Part shown: positions 1 to 8,084 of the stretch, piece after piece
How the letters are laid out: the number at the start of each line of letters is the position of its first letter
Numbering within the stretch: position 1 is the stretch's first letter
Source of the DNA: a virus
IMG/VR virus record: IMGVR_UViG_3300009159_006334
Location: 1-52,868 of that record
DNA length: 52,868 bases
Reading direction: 5' to 3' (one strand)
Program-made: the position numbers and the translations under genes
Notes under the pieces: model-generated
Told to the model about the DNA's origin: nothing
The model's database searches: none
The model's input: only the letters and a program-made list of their open reading frames with translations

Positions 1-455
1 ATTTGTAATTCAATTGTGATAGCATCTTGGTTAGACCAATCGTAAGAACCGAAGTTTGATGTCTTAATGAAAGCTCCTTTAATAATCCACTCTGATACTA
101 CATCGCCTACTGGGCCTAAGATTGATAAGTTCAAATCTTTCTTGTAGAAGTCAGAATAACCATCACGGCCAGTTACTGATTCATGTGATAGACGAATCCA
201 CTCCATTACGGCTTGTTGACCTGAAGGAGAGATTGGGTTGTATAAGTTTAAAGTCATATCTTCCCACTCAGCCTTACCCTTAATCTTGCGGTAAACGTTG
301 ATATGGTCGATTTTAACTTCGTTCAAGTTGATGTTTGGTGCAGTTGCACTTTTAATCATAAATGAAGGTATACCGTCAATATACATGATGAAACGGTTCT
401 GAACGGTTGGTTCAAAGGCCGTAAACATTATTTCATTTGGATCTAATACTGGCAT
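1..455 (-). CDS. gp19: Tail tube protein, T4 gp19-like (3' end outside window)
   Basis: The reading frame starts at the ATG at 455-453 and runs off the left edge with 151 codons and no stop, so the C-terminus is missing. The protein begins MPVLDPNEIMFTAFEP and continues with NRFIMYIDGIPSFMIK, a W-x-D-M-T-L strand and PISPSGQQAVMEWIR. This pattern of short beta strands is the T4 gp19/tail-tube fold. T4 gp19 is 163 residues, so only a few residues should be missing. In the virion it would form the inner tube through which DNA passes, inside the sheath encoded by 1393-3510. The T4 order sheath then tube is kept, with one extra gene (499-1371) between them. A TATTTATA motif lies 16 nt upstream. 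Confidence 0.85.
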   Translation of the reverse strand, partial: MPVLDPNEIMFTAFEPTVQNRFIMYIDGIPSFMIKSATAPNINLNEVKIDHINVYRKIKGKAEWEDMTLNLYNPISPSGQQAVMEWIRLSHESVTGRDGYSDFYKKDLNLSILGPVGDVVSEWIIKGAFIKTSNFGSYDWSNQDAITIELQ

Positions 456-471
456 TTTATTCTCTGTTTAA

Positions 472-479
472 TATAAATA
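472..479 (-). promoter_or_regulatory. Putative late promoter (TATTTATA) of the tube gene
   Basis: On the minus strand this reads TATTTATA within GATATTTATATTAAA, 16 nt before the tube ATG. The same word occurs upstream of most other transcription-unit leaders in the window. It is the reverse complement of the T4 late box TATAAATA, so recognition by a T4-type late sigma is an inference. Confidence 0.45.
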
Positions 480-498
480 TCTATTAATGCAAAACTTA

Positions 499-1371
499 TT
501 AACGGCAATTAGACATACTAACTACTACATATTCATGTTCGTCGTTGTATCTACGACATTCACCGTTTACTACTCTATAATCGTCATTCTCATACTCTTT
601 TAAAGCATTTTTTTCATTCTGCGGTCCAAAAGTTTTACTTGTATCAACACCATGTCCTTGACCTGGTGTGTTACCTCCCATTTGTTTGTCTATAGTACCG
701 CTAAGTTTTTGAGCTGCTTTAAAGCTTTTTGGGTACTTTTTCTTCCACCACTGATGCATTTTATCAATAGCAAGAGGTGCTAATCCCATAGCTGCCATAC
801 CTGCTGCTACTGCTTCCCAAGAAACGGCATCTGTCATTTCGTTCATTTGACCTTCTTCTGCTACGTTCATTTCCATTTCTTTTTTCAAATGATTGCAATA
901 TGAATGGTGAACTTTCGCTCTTTCTTGTGTTTCAGGATTAATTCTAATACAATTACCGTCTTGTAGACGATACGTGTAGTCATAGTGGTTGCTAAAATCA
1001 TTTGCTTCCTTCATCTTCTTCATCTTATCGGTATCCATTTCAGCGTCTACCTCATTATACAAGCCCTTAGCCATTTTCTCTTTAGAAGACATCTTCTCTT
1101 TTAAACCTGGAATAGCTGGTTTACCGTCATTACCCATATTCATATCTTGAACACTTGTTGTAGATGTTGAAGTTGGTACGTTACCCTCCATTCTTTTCAT
1201 CTTATCGGTATCTGCTACTGCATTTACTTCTTTTACCTGCTTAGGTGCTTTAGGTTTTTTAACTGCTACAGTGTAACCGTCGTTAGCTTTAGCTTCTTTG
1301 ATAATCTCTCTTGTTAGAGATTCAAACAATTTTTTAGATAAATGTAATCTAACTTTTGTACTATTCTTCAT
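499..1371 (-). CDS. Lys/Met-rich protein with duplicated Cys-pair module, unknown function
   Basis: This 290-residue protein lies between the sheath and tube genes and resembles no family I can name. The N-terminal third is basic and low-complexity. A short TDKMK motif occurs twice, near residues 55-59 and 114-118. A hydrophobic patch (about 184-204) is followed by a WWKKK basic stretch. Two regions look like copies of one module: about 130-159, with a DGNC motif and C141/C159, and about 263-289, with a NGEC motif and C272/C289. Both have a YxYR- or DYR-like entry and similar Cys spacing, so two disulfides or metal sites are possible. Its place between gp18 and gp19 suggests a virion or assembly role. 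No late-promoter motif precedes it; it is probably read through from the sheath gene, 21 nt upstream. Confidence 0.7.
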   Translation of the reverse strand: MKNSTKVRLHLSKKLFESLTREIIKEAKANDGYTVAVKKPKAPKQVKEVNAVADTDKMKRMEGNVPTSTSTTSVQDMNMGNDGKPAIPGLKEKMSSKEKMAKGLYNEVDAEMDTDKMKKMKEANDFSNHYDYTYRLQDGNCIRINPETQERAKVHHSYCNHLKKEMEMNVAEEGQMNEMTDAVSWEAVAAGMAAMGLAPLAIDKMHQWWKKKYPKSFKAAQKLSGTIDKQMGGNTPGQGHGVDTSKTFGPQNEKNALKEYENDDYRVVNGECRRYNDEHEYVVVSMSNCR

Positions 1372-1392
1372 CGAGTTGTTTTTTATATTTTA

Positions 1393-3510
1393 TTAACCGA
1401 ATGTTACTCCAGTTGGTAAGATGTTAAAGTCTAATTGGATGTATTCAGCTGTTCTAGTTGGTTGTAAGTAGATAGCACCTACAAGTAAGTTTCTATCGAT
1501 TACATCTGGTGTGTTATTAGTCTCATCCATTACCACTCTGAATGCATATAAACCTTGTCTTTGTTGTACATATTCTAAGTAAGGGTTAACTTGAGCTAAG
1601 AATTTATTTCTAGTTACTGCTGTATTTTGTTCAAACACTAATGTTTGTGCAATTTGACCAATATATCCTTTCAACGCAATTAACAATCTTCTAACATTTA
1701 CTCTATCTAAAGCAGAAGCTCTAGCTTGTAATGTTTTTTGGCCATATACTACTGTACCTTGACCTGGGAATACTGCAATTGGGTTAACTTTAGAGCTATA
1801 TAAAGTATTTCTTTGATTTACAGTTAATCTGATTTCAGGTTGGATTACTGTTGGTAAACCTCCTCTGTTTAAACCAGCTGGTGCAAACCACTCAGCAGAT
1901 ACCTTATCATTGTACTCATATACTCCTGGAATTACAGTTGAAGCTGGTACGAAATGCAATCTACCAGTCTCAGTAGATCTTACTTGCACCCATGGGTAAT
2001 AAGTAGCACCATATGAATTATCGTAAGATTGAGCTGCTTGATTTACTGTATTGATAGTTTGATTATATCCAACTAAGTCTACTACTGCAATAGCATCACC
2101 ACGAGTTTGTACTGTTGATAATAAAGCACTAACTTGGCTAGTTGCATTTTGATTAGAGATACCAGGTGCATAAATTGAATTGTAAACATATGCATCTTGA
2201 TTAGCTAATAAGTTAATAGCTGTATCGTAATCGCTAGCAAATACGCCTTGTATATTTGTAGTTGGTGTAGTTGCTACAGACTCAACTGTTGGAATTTGCT
2301 CGAATAAATTTAATGGGGCATAATTTGCTCCAGTAAAGCAACCGTATAAAGGACCTGTTGCATCTGCAAAAGAACCGTTATAAGAACCACTTCCGTTTAA
2401 CGGTAAAGAAGCTGTATATTGAGAAAAAGGTCTACCTTGTGGGTTTAGGTAATTTGGTGTTGGTGTAAAAACATTAGAGATTCTAATGTAATTAGATCTA
2501 TTAGGATAGCTACCTGTAGTTTGGAAGTAAGCTTGACCGCTTTCATCGTACTTTACAGTTTGAGCTTGATCTCCAATTACGTATGCAATATAGTTATTTT
2601 GATTTGGATCTAAAGATAAGTTAGTCCAAGTTTCTAATACTGATTGGCCTTGTGTATAGTCGTTACCTTGTCTAACAAGTAAAGTAAAGTAGCCAGATCC
2701 GCTATCTACTTGTGCAATTTGCCATCTAACGTTAGAAGAAGATCCTGAAGGTAAAACACCGTTTGAAGTTTGACCGATTGCAGCACCTTGGTTATTATTC
2801 ATTACATCACCTACTGATAATGTTTGAATTTCGAAAGCATATGTAGCATCGATACCGCCTGCGAAAGCTTGAGTAACTGAACCACTTGTAAAGCTAAAGC
2901 CGTTTCCTGCTGTACCTGGAATAGTTGCTATAAGAGAGGCAGAAGTACTTGTAGCAACAGCACGTAAATCAAAGCTACTTGAGTATCTATTGATTGCTGT
3001 TACAAGATTAGTTATAGTAGCTGTTTGTGTAGATCCTGTTGCGAAGTAGTAAATACCGCTACCGTTGGTTCTAGCTTGAACTAAAGCAACACTTGAAGTA
3101 GCTAGGAAGTTACCTAAGATACTACCGGATATTGCAGCGAAAGCTCCGTCTGTAAAAGAAGCAGAGATTATTGCAGAGGCGTTAGCACCTATGTAATTAG
3201 GTACAAAAGCGTCAGCTTCGCTGTAAGAACCGCTTGTTACTCTTGTCACTAACAAAGAAGTACCTCCTTGTTGGAAGTAGTTATATGCTGCTTGAGAGGT
3301 TAAATATTCTTGTGTATTACCTCCAGAAATGAAAGTAGTACCGAATTTAGCTGAATACTCAGAATATGAAGTTACTAGAGTTGGAGTGTCTTTTCTACCA
3401 ACTACTGTAGGGCCGATTAAAGCCGCTCCTACTGTGATAGGACCTGCTGTTATTTGAGATTGATCGTTTTCTCTTAGGAAAACGCCTGGACTAATTAATG
3501 CTTCTGCCAT
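1393..3510 (-). CDS. gp18: Contractile tail sheath protein, T4 gp18-like
   Basis: At 705 residues it is slightly longer than T4 gp18 (659). The N-terminus carries the sheath signature: ALISPGVFLREND, then AALIGPTVVGRKDTP and a YSEYSAKFG segment. The C-terminal third has the conserved core, including LNRGG, LTVNQRNTLY, PIAVFPGQGTVVYGQKTL, DRVNVRRLLIALKGYI and the final ROD-like strand ending LPTGVTFG. Variable Ser/Thr/Ala-rich inserts lie between about 90 and 230, as in other sheath proteins, where they form surface domains. It would polymerise around the tube and contract on infection. A TATTTATT motif lies 20 nt upstream, so it probably starts its own late transcript together with the 290-residue gene and the tube gene. 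Confidence 0.93.
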   Translation of the reverse strand: MAEALISPGVFLRENDQSQITAGPITVGAALIGPTVVGRKDTPTLVTSYSEYSAKFGTTFISGGNTQEYLTSQAAYNYFQQGGTSLLVTRVTSGSYSEADAFVPNYIGANASAIISASFTDGAFAAISGSILGNFLATSSVALVQARTNGSGIYYFATGSTQTATITNLVTAINRYSSSFDLRAVATSTSASLIATIPGTAGNGFSFTSGSVTQAFAGGIDATYAFEIQTLSVGDVMNNNQGAAIGQTSNGVLPSGSSSNVRWQIAQVDSGSGYFTLLVRQGNDYTQGQSVLETWTNLSLDPNQNNYIAYVIGDQAQTVKYDESGQAYFQTTGSYPNRSNYIRISNVFTPTPNYLNPQGRPFSQYTASLPLNGSGSYNGSFADATGPLYGCFTGANYAPLNLFEQIPTVESVATTPTTNIQGVFASDYDTAINLLANQDAYVYNSIYAPGISNQNATSQVSALLSTVQTRGDAIAVVDLVGYNQTINTVNQAAQSYDNSYGATYYPWVQVRSTETGRLHFVPASTVIPGVYEYNDKVSAEWFAPAGLNRGGLPTVIQPEIRLTVNQRNTLYSSKVNPIAVFPGQGTVVYGQKTLQARASALDRVNVRRLLIALKGYIGQIAQTLVFEQNTAVTRNKFLAQVNPYLEYVQQRQGLYAFRVVMDETNNTPDVIDRNLLVGAIYLQPTRTAEYIQLDFNILPTGVTFG

Positions 3511-3530
3511 TTTATGTGTTTATTTCTGAT

Positions 3531-3538
3531 AATAAATA
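3531..3538 (-). promoter_or_regulatory. Putative late promoter (TATTTATT) of the sheath gene
   Basis: The minus strand reads CTATTTATTATC, 20 nt before the sheath ATG. It fits the window-wide [A/C]TATTTAT[A/T] pattern. Its location at the 5' side of the most strongly expressed type of structural gene supports a late-promoter role. Confidence 0.45.
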
Positions 3539-3563
3539 GCTGGTAACGATGGCAAAACCTAAT

Positions 3564-3818
3564 TTATTGTATTGGGGTAATAACGCCGGTTTCTACATCG
3601 ATAGAACCGTTACCATACTTAGTGCCAAACCCTGTTAATAAGGTTTTTTCCTTAAGGGCGTTTTGCTTGATGACATTACTTAGATTCTCAATTTCGAAAT
3701 CTAAAAGGGTCTTTCTGTAGGTTAAATCACCTAAAACGCTAATGCTTTCAAAGATTTCTTCTCTAAGACCTTGGAACTCTTTAAGTTCCTCTTGTGTTAA
3801 CGTAACTTTTTCAGACAT
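3564..3818 (-). CDS. Small coiled-coil protein of unknown function
   Basis: This 84-residue acidic/amphipathic protein is almost entirely helical in appearance. TLTQEELKEFQGLREEIFE is followed by a second Leu/Ile-rich helix around residues 35-62. The C-terminus is a short turn-rich tail with GTKYGNGSIDVETG. Such tails look like a small beta hairpin after a helical hairpin. It is encoded 5 nt downstream of the 65-residue membrane protein and just before the sheath gene, so the two small genes form a pair. A structural or chaperone role is possible, but nothing in the sequence identifies it. Confidence 0.65.
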   Translation of the reverse strand: MSEKVTLTQEELKEFQGLREEIFESISVLGDLTYRKTLLDFEIENLSNVIKQNALKEKTLLTGFGTKYGNGSIDVETGVITPIQ

Positions 3819-3823
3819 TTTAA

Positions 3824-4021
3824 TTATTTTTTAACTTTTTTAGCTGTAGTCTTAGCAACTTTTGCTTTTTTTTCTGCTACTACTTCTACTTCTTTTACTA
3901 CTTCTTTAACCTCTTCAACTTTACTTTCTACCTTTTCGATAACTTGAGAGATCTTAGTTTTGTTTAATTTGTAGGCAACAAATAATGCTACTGCTACAAT
4001 GATAACGAGTACTAATGTCAT
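3824..4021 (-). CDS. Small single-span membrane protein with charged coiled-coil tail
   Basis: The 65-residue product has an N-terminal membrane segment (about residues 2-17, TLVLVIIVAVALFVAYKL). A Glu/Lys/Val heptad region follows (about 25-50), then a Lys/Ala tail ending TTAKKVKK. One span plus a highly charged cytoplasmic tail is compatible with a holin, a spanin-like accessory or a membrane anchor, but there is no specific family match. It leads the short unit 4021-3564 and has a TATTTATA motif 25 nt upstream. Confidence 0.65.
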   Translation of the reverse strand: MTLVLVIIVAVALFVAYKLNKTKISQVIEKVESKVEEVKEVVKEVEVVAEKKAKVAKTTAKKVKK

Positions 4022-4046
4022 AATGTGTGATTTTATTGTTATTTTA

Positions 4047-4054
4047 TATAAATA
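4047..4054 (-). promoter_or_regulatory. Putative late promoter (TATTTATA)
   Basis: The minus strand reads TATATATTTATATAAAA, 25 nt before the start of the 65-residue membrane protein. It separates this structural unit from the methyltransferase/sulfation operon, whose last gene ends at 4075. Confidence 0.4.
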
Positions 4055-4074
4055 TATAGACTTTTATAAGAACC

Positions 4075-4614
4075 TTAGATTTTAACGCATTCAATATTTA
4101 AGCTTATTAAAGTACCGTTCTCTTTATCCATATGTGGAATATAGGCTTGTGAATAGTCGTCAAAATTACCGTGATCTACTTGCTTCCAATCCCAGAGCTT
4201 TATATTAGTAAAGCCATTAAGTTTTAATAGAAAGTCTAAAGAACTATAATCATACACTGTCTTGTGGTATATAGTTTTATTTCCCATCTTCATCTTACCG
4301 TATAGGGGACCTAGAAATTTACTGATACTATGATCGCTTATATATAGTTTAACTATTTTTTTGAAGTCGGGAACTGATAATCTTAATATGCCGCCAGGTT
4401 TTAAAACCCTACGCCATTCATTTAATACTGTAACAGATTCTTCTCTATCAAAATACTCAAATACATGCGAGGCGTAAATTAAACTTACTGTATTGTCTTT
4501 AAACGGTATGTTTGTAATATCGTGAGAATGTAAATGAGAGAAATCTCCTCCGTCTATATGTGTCCATTCCGGACCGAAATCTTTTTTTCCACAACCTAAG
4601 TGTAATTTTATCAT
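4075..4614 (-). CDS. Class I SAM-dependent methyltransferase
   Basis: The 179-residue protein opens with the SAM-binding motif I, KLHLGCGKKDFG (residues 3-14), and an acidic DGGDF loop. The motif NTVSLIYASHVFEYFDRE (about 41-58) and the post-motif ELWRRVLKPGG-like segment (WRRVLKPGGILRLSVPD, 67-83) follow. This is the Methyltransf_11 pattern seen in many sugar and lipid methyltransferases. The acceptor cannot be read from sequence. It is the last gene of the operon, 11 nt after the DUF2061 gene, so it may act on the same sulfated or glycosylated product. Confidence 0.85.
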   Translation of the reverse strand: MIKLHLGCGKKDFGPEWTHIDGGDFSHLHSHDITNIPFKDNTVSLIYASHVFEYFDREESVTVLNEWRRVLKPGGILRLSVPDFKKIVKLYISDHSISKFLGPLYGKMKMGNKTIYHKTVYDYSSLDFLLKLNGFTNIKLWDWKQVDHGNFDDYSQAYIPHMDKENGTLISLNIECVKI

Positions 4615-4625
4615 AAAAACTTTAT

Positions 4626-4850
4626 TTAAGGCTTAACTTGTTTATTTTTTAGTCCGTATTTAATCCACCTATACCAGACTCTTTCGTGAATATAATATTG
4701 GATAGGTTTATAGATGAGTTCAGCTACACCAAATGCAGCACCTACCTTAATTGAACCGCTAATTAGCCACATTAATAAGAATCCAATTAAAGTACTGATA
4801 ATTCTATAGCTAATTGTCTTGGCTATATGTCGTTTACGTTCAACTACCAT
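4626..4850 (-). CDS. DUF2061-family small membrane protein
   Basis: The 74-residue protein matches the DUF2061 pattern: KRHIAKTISYRIISTLIGF, a first membrane helix ending in LMWLISG, then GAAFGVAELIYKPIQYYIHERVWYR. Two hydrophobic spans are visible (about 17-31 and 36-52). The function is not established. From memory, members often sit beside sulfate-activation genes such as cysC in marine Bacteroidota, which matches its neighbours here; that recollection should be checked. It overlaps the upstream nucleotidyltransferase gene by 7 nt, so the two are likely co-translated. Confidence 0.82.
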   Translation of the reverse strand: MVVERKRHIAKTISYRIISTLIGFLLMWLISGSIKVGAAFGVAELIYKPIQYYIHERVWYRWIKYGLKNKQVKP

Positions 4851-5233
4851 AACTTTCTTTCTTTTTTCATTTGTTCACGAATTGCGGTAGCTGAAATATC
4901 GTGTATTTCCTGAGGTGGTACATGTTCGATAACATCATACCCAATTCCTCTACCAATATTTACAGATTCGATATCAGGAATAGTAATAATTTTAATTTTA
5001 CCTTCTTGAATTAAATTTATTAATTCGTTAGTAAGGTTCATCATAACTTCATGTGCAGTCCAAGGGTTTTTTTCGTCAGGTTCTATGTCTCTAATACACA
5101 GTAGTACCTTTTTGCCTTCGTTTAGAGCTTGATCTACTAACCAACGATGTCCATCATGCCAGGGTTGCCAACGTCCAATAAACATTGCATGACCTTTACC
5201 GCTACCATTTCCCTTTGCTAATATATTTTTCAT
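4844..5233 (-). CDS. HxGH cytidylyltransferase-like nucleotidyltransferase
   Basis: The 129-residue protein carries the nucleotidyltransferase core of the cytidylyltransferase/NMN adenylyltransferase superfamily. It has GRWQPWHDGH (residues 20-29, with H26 and H29 as the HxGH pair) and the late motif ISATAIR (113-119). These bind ATP or CTP phosphates and move a nucleotidyl group to a phosphorylated or anionic acceptor. The acceptor is unknown. Sitting between an APS kinase and DUF2061, it could serve nucleotide-sugar supply. A sulfate-activating role is also conceivable, because ATP sulfurylase belongs to the same fold, but the GRxQPxH motif is closer to NMN/sugar enzymes. It overlaps cysC by 4 nt (ATGA). 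Confidence 0.8.
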   Translation of the reverse strand: MKNILAKGNGSGKGHAMFIGRWQPWHDGHRWLVDQALNEGKKVLLCIRDIEPDEKNPWTAHEVMMNLTNELINLIQEGKIKIITIPDIESVNIGRGIGYDVIEHVPPQEIHDISATAIREQMKKERKLW

Positions 5234-5667
5234 AAACTTAGTTTTTGTCTTAATTGTTGAAATGTTTCAAATTCTGATTGATCTGTAGTATCAATACTTA
5301 CAAAATTTTCAGTAGGCATTCCGTAATCCTGTACGTGAAACTGCTCTCTACCTCTAATACTTGAAGTATGTACATACACCTCTCTAATATTGTCTCCCAT
5401 AGCTTCTTTAAAGGAATCTCGTTGATCTTTATAAGGTGATACCAATGATACGATAGCTACTTCTCCTTTATAATGAATGAATTTAGCTATGTTTTGTGCA
5501 AATTCTATATTCTTTCTTCTCCCTGCTTCTGAATAGTCTTTATTATCAAAAATCTCTCTAATATCATCGCCGTCTATAATAGTAGCTTTTCCTGCAAAGT
5601 GTGCTTCAAGCCACTTAGCTAATGTTGTTTTGCCTGCACCAGGCTGTCCTGTTATCCAAAATATCAT
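5230..5667 (-). CDS. cysC: Compact adenylylsulfate (APS) kinase
   Basis: APS kinase phosphorylates adenylyl sulfate with ATP to give PAPS, the sulfate donor for sulfotransferases. Seen here: P-loop GQPGAGKT (residues 7-14), DGDDIREIF (32-40), the RRKNIEFAQNIAKF helix (50-63) and SPYKDQRD (77-84). At 145 residues it is shorter than cellular CysC (about 200). It lacks a recognisable KGLYKKAR-type loop after the VYVHTSS strand, so APS specificity is inferred rather than proven. Its start overlaps the stop of the sulfotransferase gene (ATGA), directly coupling a PAPS maker to a PAPS user. Confidence 0.83.
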   Translation of the reverse strand: MIFWITGQPGAGKTTLAKWLEAHFAGKATIIDGDDIREIFDNKDYSEAGRRKNIEFAQNIAKFIHYKGEVAIVSLVSPYKDQRDSFKEAMGDNIREVYVHTSSIRGREQFHVQDYGMPTENFVSIDTTDQSEFETFQQLRQKLSL

Positions 5668-6401
5668 ATTACCGATTTTATAAATCTTGTATTATCCAGA
5701 TGTTCATAACCGTAAAATAGCATTTCCTCTTCAAATAAATAGTAAACCTCGAGATACTGGCGTTGGTTGATCTTACTTAGAAAATCAACTTTCCTATGGT
5801 GTAATTTTGTTTTCTCATAATAAGTCTTATAGTAAGAATATAGTAAAATAAAATCAATATTAATTGCTTTATTTTTACTTTTTAGAAAATTAAAATTTAC
5901 TTCTTGGTTAAAAAGAGTACTATTTTCCGAATAAAAAGCAGTGTTATTTGCTTTTGATTTAGTTTCTCTAAAGTATTCTATATCTCTATCAAGGTCTTCT
6001 AGTTTAACTATTTTATACTCTCCAAGCTCACTATCGAAGTAATCCCTCATACTTGTCCATTTCATATCTCTTCCAACAGTGAGACAATTGTATTGAGATT
6101 TAAGATGTGAGTCGCGATCTCGTTGGCTAGTTGTAGTAGAATATTCTATATAAGCATCAATTCCCATCGTTTTATCAAAATCAAAGAAGTAGTATGACGA
6201 AAAGAATCTACTTATTGGATTTCTAACAAATAAAAACTTTTGTTTCTGTCTAAATTCCTCGCTAGTTAATGGTATGTTACAACTGCTATTAAAGCCTATT
6301 GAATACTTAGCAAATACATTATTAAACACTGAGTTTAATAAACTGTGTCCAGATTTTAAAAAAAATATATAGTATGATTCTTCTGTTTCGTATACAAGCA
6401 T
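5664..6401 (-). CDS. Sulfotransferase-like protein (PAPS-dependent)
   Basis: This 245-residue protein shows both nucleotide-binding signatures of the Sulfotransfer_2-type fold. A 5'-phosphosulfate loop, FLKSGHSLLNSVFN, lies near residues 14-27. A 3'-phosphate motif, FLFVRNPISRFFSSYYF (about 56-72), has R60, R65, S68 and Y70. The C-terminal half is Asn/Lys/Tyr-rich and ends with a helical EEEMLFYGYEHLD segment. The family moves sulfate from PAPS to carbohydrate hydroxyls or tyrosine. The next gene makes PAPS, which strengthens the call. The acceptor is unknown: phage fibres or a host glycan are both possible. Confidence 0.78.
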   Translation of the reverse strand: MLVYETEESYYIFFLKSGHSLLNSVFNNVFAKYSIGFNSSCNIPLTSEEFRQKQKFLFVRNPISRFFSSYYFFDFDKTMGIDAYIEYSTTTSQRDRDSHLKSQYNCLTVGRDMKWTSMRDYFDSELGEYKIVKLEDLDRDIEYFRETKSKANNTAFYSENSTLFNQEVNFNFLKSKNKAINIDFILLYSYYKTYYEKTKLHHRKVDFLSKINQRQYLEVYYLFEEEMLFYGYEHLDNTRFIKSVI

Positions 6402-6411
6402 TAGTTCTTTT

Positions 6412-6981
6412 TTATAATAATTTCTTTTTTATTTTAATTCCAATATTAGTTGCAATCATAAATCTCACATCTTGTGATTTATTCTCCTGTGTTCTGTGAA
6501 GATACCAGCCTGGCATAATAACTATCTCGTTTTCTTTTATTGGTATTCTTTTCCAACTCCAACTTTCGTCTTGAAATGGTATAAATTTGTAAGAGTCGTA
6601 GCTTGGATTTTTAACTTCTAATATTTCAGAATTTTTGGGTATTTTAAGATATGCACAAATAACAGCAACAACGTCTCCGTGATTATGCTCTAATTTACTT
6701 TCACCATAAGATGACGACCTTAACCAAGAATCTTCAATATAATATTCATGATTGTCTGGTAGTCCCCATTTTTCAGTTATAATTTTTTTGTAGAGAGGTT
6801 CAAGATAATCATAATAGCCTTTAAACATTTCAACTTTGTGTGGTTTAAAATTTGCACCATATCTACCATAAACATCGTCATATTCTAAATGGTATTGATA
6901 ACAAAATTCTTTTATTAAATCCCATTTAAAATCATACTCGAGCTTATAGATTTCGTTATCAAATAATCTTACTTGTTCCAT
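6412..6981 (-). CDS. 2-oxoglutarate/Fe(II) oxygenase-like protein
   Basis: The 189-residue protein has a double-stranded beta-helix pattern like the phage 2OG-FeII_Oxy_5 group. Candidate ligands are H101 and D103 in LEHNHGDVVAV, H162 in IMPGWYLHRT, and R173 in DVRFMIATNI as the 2OG-binding arginine. The strand order (metal motif, long insert, distal His, Arg) is as expected. Known relatives hydroxylate amino acids or small metabolites; the substrate here is unknown. It is the first of three oxygenases of different subtypes in the window and lies 10 nt before the sulfotransferase gene. Confidence 0.72.
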   Translation of the reverse strand: MEQVRLFDNEIYKLEYDFKWDLIKEFCYQYHLEYDDVYGRYGANFKPHKVEMFKGYYDYLEPLYKKIITEKWGLPDNHEYYIEDSWLRSSSYGESKLEHNHGDVVAVICAYLKIPKNSEILEVKNPSYDSYKFIPFQDESWSWKRIPIKENEIVIMPGWYLHRTQENKSQDVRFMIATNIGIKIKKKLL

Positions 6982-7019
6982 TTTTCAATTTGGTTAATGT
7001 TATTACTTTTTTTCATATA

Positions 7020-8063
7020 TTATATACTATTTTTAATAAGAATACCTATATTTTGAAATGCATCTGACATTTTATAATATTCATATTCAAATTCGTTAGG
7101 GCTTTGATTATATAGATTAATTAATTCATTCGGTATATACGCATCTTTATTTAATATTTGATTAGCTCTTTCTTTATTGTATTTAATTTTATCTTTAATT
7201 AATTTATATAATTCATTATAATTTTTATCTTTTAATTTCTTTATGTTATCAATAATGCCATTTGCGCGATTATCAGTATCTGGATTAGAATCAAAATCAT
7301 AATCGAATATCTCATCATATAATTTAAATCCAATATGTTCTAATATTTTATTTTGGTTTGGTGAACCAAGACATATAAAACATTGTTCTAAAAGTATTGG
7401 TTTATATGTTTTTTCAGTTACTAACATATAATCATCATCTCTCGTTTCTGTAACAAGATTAAATAGAACATTTATTTTAAGAATATCTTTAACTTTTGCG
7501 GGATTATTAATATCAGAATAATCATCAATTTTCATATAACTTTGATTCCAATATTTAAAATCATAATTAAAAGCACAAGTGGGATCAGTTGCATTTAACC
7601 AAGAAATTTTGCCGTAATCCATTAATTCTTCTTTCTTCAATAAGTCAATCATTAAACATCTATGATATGTAATTCTTCTATTATAGGAAACAAATAATTT
7701 TTCAAAAATTTTATTTTCAAATGTTTGTTTAAGATCTACAAGTAAGTTGTGATTTGTAAAATGTAAAAGATATGTTGGCCATTGTATGTGTTTTATTTTT
7801 TCGTGTGTAAGATTTTTAGAATCAAACTCATTAAATCCACCATTTAAAATAAACAAATTAACATCAAATTTTGTCAATAAAACATATATCTCATTAACAT
7901 CATCTTTAATTTCATTAAAATTAAGGTAGATGCCAAACTCCATTGGATTAAAAAATAAAACATTTTTTGGTTGTTTTTTAATAGCTTCAATTATTAATCT
8001 TAAAGAATTGTCTTTATGGAGATTAACCTCATCAACAAATATTATATGTTGTCTTTTATCCAT
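7020..8063 (-). CDS. Glycosyltransferase-like protein with GT10/fucosyltransferase-like C-terminal motif
   Basis: The 347-residue protein is very Asn/Lys/Ile-rich. The C-terminal half holds LFVSYNRRITYHR (about 124-135), then LVTETRDDDYMLVTEKTYKPILLEQCF (about 203-229) and an FDYDFD acidic segment. The T-E-K-x-[YF]-K-P signature followed by a hydrophobic strand and a Pro-rich turn resembles the donor-binding motif of alpha-1,3-fucosyltransferases (GT10). The same layout appears twice in the 21293-23812 protein. The acceptor and sugar are not determinable. The gene and the next one upstream look more AT-rich than their neighbours. Confidence 0.6.
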   Translation of the reverse strand: MDKRQHIIFVDEVNLHKDNSLRLIIEAIKKQPKNVLFFNPMEFGIYLNFNEIKDDVNEIYVLLTKFDVNLFILNGGFNEFDSKNLTHEKIKHIQWPTYLLHFTNHNLLVDLKQTFENKIFEKLFVSYNRRITYHRCLMIDLLKKEELMDYGKISWLNATDPTCAFNYDFKYWNQSYMKIDDYSDINNPAKVKDILKINVLFNLVTETRDDDYMLVTEKTYKPILLEQCFICLGSPNQNKILEHIGFKLYDEIFDYDFDSNPDTDNRANGIIDNIKKLKDKNYNELYKLIKDKIKYNKERANQILNKDAYIPNELINLYNQSPNEFEYEYYKMSDAFQNIGILIKNSI

Positions 8064-8084
8064 TTTATAATATTTTAACTAGTA

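Noticed and set aside
4844-5233. Calling the HxGH nucleotidyltransferase an ATP sulfurylase
   Set aside because: It is only 129 residues and its GRWQPWHDGH motif fits NMN/sugar-type enzymes better than the QxRNPxHxxH motif of ATP sulfurylase. Kept only as a possibility.
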